Assembly: GCA_900155415.1 (NCBI GenBank)
Contig: LT700187.1
Span: forward strand, 124,001-188,000
Direction of reading: 5' to 3'
Source: Christensenella massiliensis
Lineage (GTDB): Bacteria; Bacillota; Clostridia; Christensenellales; Christensenellaceae
DNA: 64,000 nt
The translations under genes and the position numbers were made by a program. Position 1 is the first letter of the stretch. The number at the start of each line of letters is the position of its first letter. Below, piece by piece: positions 63,320 through 64,000 of the stretch. Under the pieces are notes generated by a model that was not told the origin of the DNA, ran no database searches, and was given only the letters and a program-made list of their open reading frames with translations.

Positions 63320-64000
63320 TCATTGTTTCCTTCCATATTTTCTTGCTGCATGAAACATCGTTACAATATTTTCCGGCGGAACATCGTCCTGTATGTTGTG
63401 CGCCGCCGCAAAAATATATCCTCCATCCCGATCCAATATCTCGACCGTTTGATGGACAGACTCATCAATCTGCGCCGCCGAGCCGAAATTCAGTAACTCC
63501 TGTGTATCGATCCCGCCATGGAATACGATCTGTTTTCCGTAATTCTGTTTCAGCCAAGAAGGAGACATTTCCTCCGAAACCGGCTGGATCGGATTTAATA
63601 TCTCAACGCCGATTTCGATCAGGTCACCGATGATCTTGTAGACGTTTCCGCACGAATGATGCAGAAAATACGCATCGGTATAACGTTTTGTATAGTCTAT
63701 TCTTTCTTTCAGATAAGGCTTGACCAGTTTTTGAAAGGTTTGCGGCGGCATAAAAAGATCACTCTGCATCGCAAAGTCATCTCCGCTCGAAGTATAGTGG
63801 ATATAGCCGCCCAATGCTCCATAGTAAAGATCGATCACCTTTTTCTGGTATTCCAGTATTTTATCGAACAGCTTTCTGACAAAGCCTTCATCAAGGAAAA
63901 GGCGCATCAGAAAATCGTCAAATCCGCATAACCAACAGCCTAATTCAAATATCCCGTAGACCGGATGCTCCGCGCAGACCACATATTCCCCGCTTTCCCA
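63320..64000 (-). CDS. UroD/MtaA-like protein 3 (partial)
   Basis: The frame runs off the right edge; about 226 C-terminal residues are visible. It keeps AYFLHHSCGNVYKIIGDLIE (His-x-Cys), EILNPIQPVSEEM, IVFHGGIDTQELLNFGSA and the late region YIFAAAHNIQDDVPPENIV, where His-Asn stands at the position of the MtaA cysteine. The stop is one base before the SIS gene start, so it is the most upstream visible gene of this operon. GTG at 63982 is not a start: the frame continues upstream. Confidence 0.75.
   Translation of the reverse strand, partial: WESGEYVVCAEHPVYGIFELGCWLCGFDDFLMRLFLDEGFVRKLFDKILEYQKKVIDLYYGALGGYIHYTSSGDDFAMQSDLFMPPQTFQKLVKPYLKERIDYTKRYTDAYFLHHSCGNVYKIIGDLIEIGVEILNPIQPVSEEMSPSWLKQNYGKQIVFHGGIDTQELLNFGSAAQIDESVHQTVEILDRDGGYIFAAAHNIQDDVPPENIVTMFHAARKYGRKQ

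Overview
The window looks like the chromosome of an anaerobic gut Clostridia (Bacillota). The evidence is a SCIFF/ranthipeptide pair, a yajC-tgt-queA-ruvBAC block, a FeoA-FeoA-FeoB iron operon, Gram-positive promoters and ribosome sites, and tet(W) on Tn1549-type conjugative elements. A Christensenella-like genus is possible from the overall flavour, but nothing seen here fixes it.

Left part (1 to about 28,100): at least three mobile elements, apparently nested. Element 1 (left edge to about 12,030) is the right end of a Tn1549-like conjugative element: topB end, Cys-rich VLP protein, a giant ArdC-type antirestriction protein, transfer-assisting protein, MOBP relaxase and MobC, two inverted oriT-like copies, an XRE regulator, a cargo operon (Cys-rich KTR protein plus a Cfr/RlmN-type 23S rRNA methylase behind a leader-peptide attenuator), a sigma-like factor, a helix-turn-helix protein, a structured non-coding region, TnpW and a large serine recombinase. 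It stops inside the 5' end of a second serine recombinase gene. Element 2 (about 12,030 to 21,315, minus strand) has that broken recombinase, TnpW, a DnaC-like ATPase, a replisome organiser, Cys-rich VLP, relaxase, MobC, regulators, a methyltransferase and tet(W) with its leader. It abuts a truncated maff2 gene. Element 3 (about 21,315 to 28,000, minus strand) holds the coupling protein VirD4/TcpA, PcfB, DUF6674, an orphan cytosine methylase, DUF7768 and ParB, with a recurring palindrome between genes.

Middle (28,200 to 46,900): a nucleoside hydrolase relic, pirin, a PocR-AraC regulator, PutP-type symporter, gamma carbonic anhydrase, scfB-scfA, yajC, tgt, then a block (ABC-F resistance protein with its own attenuator, LysR, YeiH, a membrane protein, a flavodoxin-ferredoxin protein) sitting between tgt and queA, then queA, ruvB, a lipoprotein, ruvA, ruvC, and argG behind an ArgR-like box.

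Right (47,000 to 64,000): a heterodimeric ABC exporter, two membrane proteins, the feo operon with DtxR-family regulator and matching palindromic boxes, a MATE pump behind a structured leader that resembles a guanidine-IV (mepA) riboswitch, a trans-aconitate methyltransferase homologue, and a catabolic cluster of three UroD/MtaA-like proteins, a ROK kinase, a SIS isomerase and a D-lyxose isomerase homologue, cut by the right edge.

Main theme: three determinants acting at the ribosome (Cfr-like methylase, Tet(W), ABC-F) each lie behind a translated leader plus intrinsic terminator. The Cfr-like operon, with a macrolide-arrest-type leader peptide MLHSMRIR and two terminators whose loops are complementary, is the best candidate for a little-described system. 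No tRNA, rRNA or CRISPR array was seen.
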